From: Petunia secreta
Taxonomy: Eukaryota > Streptophyta > Magnoliopsida > Solanales > Solanaceae
Length of the DNA stretch: 64,000 nucleotides
NCBI GenBank assembly: GCA_029990175.1
Contig: JARKIP010000021.1
Location: 23,937,501-24,001,500 of the forward strand
Direction: 5' to 3'
Under the pieces are notes generated by a model. The model was not told the origin of the DNA. It saw only the letters and a program-made list of their open reading frames with translations, and did not search any database. The position numbers and the translations under genes are program-made. This document shows positions 58,709 to 64,000 of this stretch, piece by piece. Position 1 is the stretch's first letter. Each line of letters opens with the position of its first letter.

Positions 58709-59677
58709 CACTTTGTTTGGATCATTGTTACCCATTGTATTGTATTGTATTGTTATTATGATTACAACGTTTGTTTTGGTTGTTACTTTAATTTTGTTGT
58801 ATTGTATTATTAAGTTCCGTTGTCACCTAACAATGAAAAGACCCACTTTTTGTTACAACCGATTTGGTGGTTTTGCATTGTTACGCTTTTACACTTTCCC
58901 ATCATGTCCTTAATTATAACCTTATAATCCTATTTAAACCTCTACCCTATTTTCTTATTAAAATACACCCAAGTATTTATTTTGACCTCATCTCCCCTCT
59001 TCTCAAAATACAGTACGTTCCCTGCCTCTCTTATTACTTTGTACGTTCCCTGCCTCTTCAGATTCACAAGTCATCTTGTTGTGTGATTACATTAAACATT
59101 TTATCTTAATTTATTTAATGTATAATTCTTAATTTCATTAATTACAGAGCAAAAACGTGAAACTTGAGTTAGTAGATTTCATTAATTACAAGCCATATGT
59201 TCTTTTTTTTTGATACAAAATATATGATGACACTTTTGTTAATAACTATTATTTGGATAATATGATTGCTTGCATGTCGTTATGGAATATTATTTTTTAT
59301 CTAAATTATTAATAGTGTGAACTTATTGTTATGTTTAATATTATTAACTTATTTTTTTTATTTTTTTTATTATAATTTGTATGAATATATTTACAAGGTA
59401 TAATTGGTGATAAACTAGTAAATATAAAATGTCTCAAATTATATTAAAGAAAATTTGTTACTTAATCTGATATTTAGAACAATTAAGGGTATATTAGTAA
59501 ACTTATTAGTTACAGTACAATACAATACAATCAAAACAAACAATAACAATATTACTAAACAACGGGAAACAATACAATCAATTCAAACATTGTTATTATA
59601 ATACAGTACGATACAATACAATACAATACAAAATAATACATTATGAAACAATACGTAACAATGATCCAAACAGAGTG
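58709..59677. mobile_element. Non-autonomous TIR element, 969 bp
   Basis: Termini CACTTTGTTTGGATCATTG and CAATGATCCAAACAGAGTG are inverted repeats with one mismatch and extend to GTTAC/GTAAC. TAA flanks both sides (58706-58708, 59678-59680). The second copy of the surrounding duplication (about 61380) has the same flanks with a single TAA and no element, which confirms the boundaries. TATTGTATTGTATTG and AATACAATACAATAC microrepeats lie just inside both ends. There is no transposase. The superfamily is uncertain (3-bp target; CACT start). Confidence 0.88.
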
Positions 59678-59866
59678 TAAATCTTACTTAAATTCGTATA
59701 TATTTCTCACAGCATGTCGGGTTACTCCAATATGTCGAACCACGATTACATTAGTTCCTCCAAAAATACACACTTAAAATAATTGTCAAAACTTAAACCC
59801 ACCCTCCCCCCCTCCTCCCTGTTCTTAATCAAAGACAATTCAATTCTTAAGGCTTATCTTACCTTT

Positions 59867-60951
59867 GGAGTTAATATCTCAAATGGTCACTCAACTTTGA
59901 GAAATTAACCACCAAAATCACTTTGCTTTGGTTGGTCCCAAAAAGTCACTCAACTTAGGAAAAATATCTCCAAAAGTAATTCTTGCCAGTTTTTGCACCG
60001 TCACCCACCAAAAAATTGATGTGGCTTTTTAAAATATTTTTATATAATCGTAGGTCCCACTTTCTTTGGCATATAGGATTTTTTTTAATAGTTACTTACT
60101 AATTTTCTGACAAGTGCAATGCACGTGTTCCTAATAACTAGTACAAAAATTATGAATATTGTGTAATATGCGTGTATCGTTGCTAGTAAATTAAAGGAAA
60201 AATATAAATTTAAAGTACTGATATATCGAATCCTTTCCGTTCGATATTTTTTGTTATCGTAACACATAATCATACTAAACATTACTATTGTACAAAGGCC
60301 AGTAATTAATATTTGAACGATTATAATCATGCAAATTTTATAATATATCAAGTTCGAAGGCCAAATAATTATTTGTTGTACTCCTAATTCCTAGTGCATA
60401 ATAACAGTTTGCTATTAGCACAAAAAAATAAAAATCAAGAAAATGTATTGATATCAAGCTAAATACTTGATATTGTAAAATTTGTATGACTAAAATTGTT
60501 CAAATATTAATTACTGGCCTTCGTACAATAATAATATTTAATTAGTATGATTATGTATTGCGAAAATAAAAAATATCAATTGTAAATGATTTGATATATC
60601 AATACTTTAAATTTACATTTTTTTCTTTAATTTACTTGCAAATAAACACGCTTATTAGTAAATATTTATAATTTTTGTACTAGTTATTAGGAATACACGT
60701 GCATTGCACTTGTCAGTAACTAGTAACTATTAAAAAAGTCATACATGACAAAGAAAGTGGGACCTACGGTTATATAAAAATATTTTATAAAGCCACGTCA
60801 GATTTCCGGTGGGTGACGATGCAAAAACCGGTAAGAATTACTTTTGGAGATATTTTTTCTAAGTTGAGTGACCTTTTTGAGACCAACCAAAGCAAAGTGA
60901 CTTTGTTGGTTAATTTACCAAAGTTGAGTGACCATTTGAAATTTTAACTCC
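59867..60951. mobile_element. Long-TIR foldback element, about 1.08 kb
   Basis: The arms GGAGTTAATATCTCAAATGG and its near-complement at 60925-60951 continue inward for about 450 bp each (CACTCAACTT, ACGTGTTCCTAATAACTAG, CCAGTAATTAATATTTGAAC have inverse partners), leaving a loop of roughly 150 bp. It is flanked by TTACCTTT (59859-59866 and 60952-60959); one further G could make it 9 bp. Copy 1 of the duplication has the uninterrupted TTACCTTTG site (about 58265). An 8-bp target suggests hAT, 9 bp would suggest Mutator. There is no coding sequence. Confidence 0.85.
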
Positions 60952-60982
60952 TTACCTTTGATAAAAATTAATCGGTATTTAT

Positions 60983-61105
60983 CACAACAATAACAACTAC
61001 AAATTCAATAAAATACTACAAGTGAAGTCTGATGAGGTTGAGATGCTGCAGACCTTCACTACCTTATGAAATATAAATGCTGTTTTCTAAAAGACCCTCA
61101 ACTTA
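60983..61105 (+). mobile_element. Decayed SINE-like block in copy 2
   Basis: Collinear with 58291-58402: AGTGAAGTCTGATGAGGTTG, GACCTTCACTACC, AAAAGACCCTCAACTTATG. Confidence 0.5.
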
Positions 61106-61559
61106 TGAAAAAATAATTCTAAAAATTGATTTGAAAAATGTAAGAATAAAGGCTCAGAGTAAAAATATGAAGGAAAAAAAAAAAGTAGAAAGAAAAGGAC
61201 AAAAGTAGAAATGAAAAGTAATAAAATATAAAAATATTGAGTGGACTTATCACGTCACCACATTATTGGTGGTATTTTAAGAATATTAATTGTTCACACA
61301 CCTTTCTAGTTTTCTCTAATTCTTTATCTATGTTTTTGTATTTTGGCTTCTTGAAATATGACGTCTCTGTTTTGCATTAATTCTAAATCTTAAATTCGTA
61401 TATATTTCTCACATCATGTCGGATTACTCCAATATGTTGAACCACAATTACATTAGTTCCTCCAAAAATACTCACTTGGAATAATTGTCAAAAATTAAAA
61501 CCCCCCACCCCCGGGATCTCTTAGTGGCGAAAACACAAGTAGTAATCAGTAAAGAAATT

Positions 61560-61990
61560 TCGTAAAAATTTCGCCCAGAAGCCACTTTTAATATCGATAT
61601 TTAGTTTGAGGTCACTATTTTTATTGGTCTTACACTAGAGGCCACATTTGGGCCTTTACTAAATAAACATTGACTTAAGTTCTGTTCATTGACTGAAGTT
61701 CAGTCCATACGCACCCTGAACTGAACTTCAGTCCATAGGATAGGGGCCCTGGACTGAAGTTCCATCTTTAAGTACTGAACTTCAGTCCATGAAGTTCCAT
61801 CGTTAAGGACTGGACTGAACTTCAGTCAACATGGCCATGGACTGAAGTTCCATCTTTAAGGACTGAACTTCAGTCCATATGGCCCTGGACTGAAGTTCCA
61901 TCTTTAAGGGCCCTGGACTGAAGTTCTATCTTTTAAGCGAAAGTGGCCACAAACTAAATATTTTGGTGTTAGTAGCCTGTGCCCAAAAAC
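61560..61990. repeat. Palindrome-rich repeat block
   Basis: Repeated GGACTGAAGTTCCATCTTTA and its partner GAACTTCAGTCCAT alternate between 61690 and 61930, forming at least three overlapping inverted pairs. Flanks AAGCCACTTTTAATATC...TTTAGTTTGAGGTCAC and AAGTGGCCACAAACTAAATA are themselves partly inverted, so the whole block may be one small foldback-type element. Confidence 0.6.
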
Positions 61991-62430
61991 CAGTGGCAAA
62001 AGTGATCTTTCGTGTCCTTAATACGCAATGCTATTGCGCAAAGTTGTAAATTGTGGCTCTTTTTTTCTTAAACCTTGTAAAGCTTGCATTGATTTCTAGA
62101 ATCCCATTTTTCTTTGCTCTATAGGAACTTTTCTCTGAAGACCCTTAATTTTAATATACCTTGATCGCTCATTTAAGGTAATACTCAAAATTTACCACTA
62201 ATTTTTTTTTAAAGTTTCTCTCATCAATTTTATGTAAGAGATGATCTTATTTTTCATGTTATTTACTTATAATAGTTTCATTTTCAGCATCATTTTGAAA
62301 AGTAAAAAATAATAGTAATATTAAGATGATATATTAAGCTTCTAATTAAATGAAACTCCATTTCGAGGGGTAATTTACAAAACTATGACACATTAGGCAA
62401 TGGTTTGCCTTATTGACCTCGCTTAGGGTA
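61991..62430. other. AT-rich spacer
   Basis: No gene, promoter or repeat that I can support. Confidence 0.45.
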
Positions 62431-62439
62431 GTTTTACAA

Positions 62440-62745
62440 AAATGACCTCACTAATTTTAAGTAAGTGCGCCCTCGGGGGCAACACTTCAAGTTATAACTT
62501 GACAAGTGCACCCACGGGGGCAGCACTTCAAGTACAAAGTGCACTCACGGGGCAGCACTTCAAGTAAAAAATGACAAATCCTGCAATTGTTGCCCCTTTG
62601 GCAGCACTTGACCTTTTATCTCTGTCAACATTCTCCCTAGATAACTTGAAGTGTTGCCTTGCAGGTAGCACTTGCAATTTATACTTGAAGTGTTTCCCCC
62701 GAGGGAACACTTGTAAATTTATAACATGAAGTGTTGCCTACCAAG
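62440..62745. repeat. GGGGGCAGCACTTCAAGT repeat block
   Basis: Three direct copies of GGGGSCARCACTTCAAGT (62475, 62515, 62550) are followed by inverse forms CTTGAAGTGTTGCC or variants (62644, 62683, 62727). The arrangement is an imperfect inverted repeat with about 0.3 kb span. Confidence 0.6.
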
Positions 62746-63288
62746 GCCATTTTGCTAAACCATTCTTAAGTGGGGACAAAAAACCATAACCAAGGATAAG
62801 GGGTACATGTAGTGAAATTTTTTGCATTTCGAGCCTAAACCAACAAAGCTAGTCGATTTGGGTCATTTGCGGAAATAGGATACTTCTAGCATCCCGTAAT
62901 AGACTTATCTCCCATAAGGAAAATCTTACAAATGTGACCCTTGTAAGAAATTTCCTGGAGAGTACCAGATCTTTATATTAGTAAAAATCTAGAAATTACC
63001 AGGAGTTTCCCTCTGGCGGTCGCCAGCAACTTTTCCTGAGAGGGGCATTTTTCGTAAGACTCTTCTTATGGGTCAAAACTGTAACAGAGGCGCAAACTCT
63101 GTCTATTTCGAACAAAACATAGAGTTGATTTTGCAGAATCGACCCATAATTTTGTAGAATTGGCCCATGAAATACTACGGGGAAGTGAAAAAAGAAGCAC
63201 AATATTCTCAGAAAGTACAATTATTTGTAACATATATTATAATATTCTCCCCTCAAACATATATTTCACAATACAACAACTTATACTA
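62746..63288. other. 3' flank of the peroxidase gene
   Basis: No gene seen. Short frames at 62996-63220 are not supported. An AT-rich stretch just below 63288 could hold the peroxidase poly(A) signal on the minus strand, but no clear AATAAA was identified. Confidence 0.4.
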
Positions 63289-63716
63289 TTAATTATTAGA
63301 ATTCACAACCCTACAGTTCTTTCTGATCTCACCATCCGATCCAGTCAAAGGGCTAATATTTCCCATCTTAATCATAGAATTAATAAAGTCACTAAAGAAA
63401 AACTTAGAGCTATTACTATAAGTTTCAACTAGTGTTTTTGTTGTTGCTATAGCATCATCACTTGTATACAATATTTGATCAGATTCAAGAAGGCCTCTTC
63501 CATTGAGCAAATTTTTGAAATAATGATTGTCAAATAAGTCTGTAGAGTTTCTATCAAGAGGAGCTGTGTTGTTTCCATCACTTGTGGATGGACATAAATT
63601 TTGCAATTCACTCACTAAGCTGGTGTCTAGGGTTGTGTCTGGTGCACTTGTCCCGTTGAAATTTCTTAATCTGTTGTCAAATGTTGCACACTTCGCTAAT
63701 CCAATTGTATGAGCAC
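63289..63716 (-). CDS. Class III peroxidase, terminal exon (partial gene)
   Basis: The minus-strand exon begins after an ATGTAG acceptor (AG at 63718-63717) with GT completing a glycine codon, then AHTIG, the proximal haem-histidine motif; the intron position is the conserved one in class III peroxidases. About 142 codons run to TAA at 63289. Visible: AHTIGLAKC, an LCP motif, a TAPLDRNSTDLFDNHYFKNLL-type block (calcium-site and fold signatures), GLLESDQ, and a C-terminal MIKMGNISPLTG..GEIRKNCRVVN with the last disulphide cysteine. These are secreted haem enzymes that oxidise phenolics with hydrogen peroxide in the cell wall or vacuole. Upstream exons lie beyond 64000. Which paralogue it is cannot be told. 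Confidence 0.9.
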
Positions 63717-64000
63717 CTACATATTTAAACACTTAAAAGAGTTAGTCGAAAGCCTATAGTATAAAAAAGTGTAATGAACGTACATCTTGCATTGGTTTGT
63801 ATAAAAAGTTACTAATTAATCTACGCTGAATAGTAAAAAAGTTTTTTTTTTACACAATTAAATCATTTCATTAAATAACAGCTACCATTTAAGTAACTAG
63901 TTATCCACTACATACCCATAATAAAATGAGGCAAGTAACTTCCTATAGCAAGTTATATACACTAATAGAACAAATTTTTCATTACACATGTGGCGGATAT
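63717..64000 (-). other. Peroxidase intron (partial)
   Basis: AT-rich sequence upstream of the terminal exon acceptor on the minus strand. No coding similarity is seen before the window end, so the intron is at least 284 nt. Confidence 0.65.

Larger units (their letters stand above)
58230..59820. repeat. Tandem duplication, copy 1 (with inserted MITE)
   Basis: Without the insert at 58709-59677, about 0.62 kb remains, collinear with copy 2: TCAAAGATAATTCAATTC, a SINE-like block, an A-rich block, CACGTCACCAC, TTTTGCACTAACTCTAA, then AATTCGTATATATTTCTCAC and TTAGTTCCTCCAAAAATAC. Confidence 0.85.
59826..61510. repeat. Tandem duplication, copy 2 (with inserted foldback element)
   Basis: Directly adjacent to copy 1 and in the same orientation. 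Removing 59867-60951 restores collinearity with copy 1. Confidence 0.85.

Noticed and set aside
1..64000. A novel protein-based system (defence, biosynthetic or similar)
   Set aside because: Apart from retrotransposon proteins only two ordinary host genes are visible. The unusual biology here is structural (LTR and half-LTR amplification, reciprocal insertions).

Overview
The window is repeat-rich plant nuclear DNA, most likely from a eudicot of the nightshade family. The evidence is: Tat/Ogre-lineage Ty3/gypsy LTR retrotransposons primed by tRNA-Arg, SINE tails of the type common in Solanaceae, AT-rich MITEs with short TA-rich target duplications, an NDR1-like LEA_2 gene and the last exon of a class III peroxidase. 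The family assignment is recognition from memory and was not tested by search. About nine tenths of the window is transposable elements or their debris; only two host genes are visible, both on the minus strand.

Layout. 1-10532 is the 3' part of Tat-type element A (end of gag-pro, pol with one nonsense codon, a long 3' UTR full of minisatellites, polypurine tract, LTR). 8022-20790 is a head-to-tail array of five nearly identical 2.5-kb LTRs joined by four 51-bp spacers. The last of these is the 5' LTR of element B (18277-35406), which has gag-pro with four in-frame stops, an intact pol frame of about 1170 codons, a 78-bp minisatellite array and a 3' LTR. A 1209-bp unit (3' half of the LTR + primer binding site + about 20 bp) is then repeated to 38515, followed by a short scrambled filler, a 608-bp copy of B's 3' UTR and an older LTR in inverted orientation (39191-41598). 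41612-43265 is the 3' end of another LTR family (E).

43266-48227 is the main genic island. It holds AT-rich spacer, a degenerate tandem array interrupted by a SINE-like sequence, a Harbinger-type MITE, and the single-exon NDR1-like gene (47159-47767, minus). 48233-56536 is a complete but decayed gypsy element C with 5-bp target duplication AATCC, inserted about 460 bp upstream of the NDR1-like start codon. C carries a 5'-truncated fragment (D) of the same family as E.

56542-64000 contains small non-autonomous DNA elements. Most notable is a 0.6-kb tandem duplication in which each copy carries a different transposon, so that each copy shows the empty site of the other's insertion. The window ends in the terminal exon of a class III peroxidase (63289-63716, minus).

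The Tat elements appear to join gag-pro to pol by removal of a short intron, as reported for Ogre. The LTR leader also carries a strong 5' splice donor. The LTR array, the 1209-bp repeats, the filler and the inverted junction together suggest repeated recombination or template-switch repair at this locus. All identity statements were made by eye.
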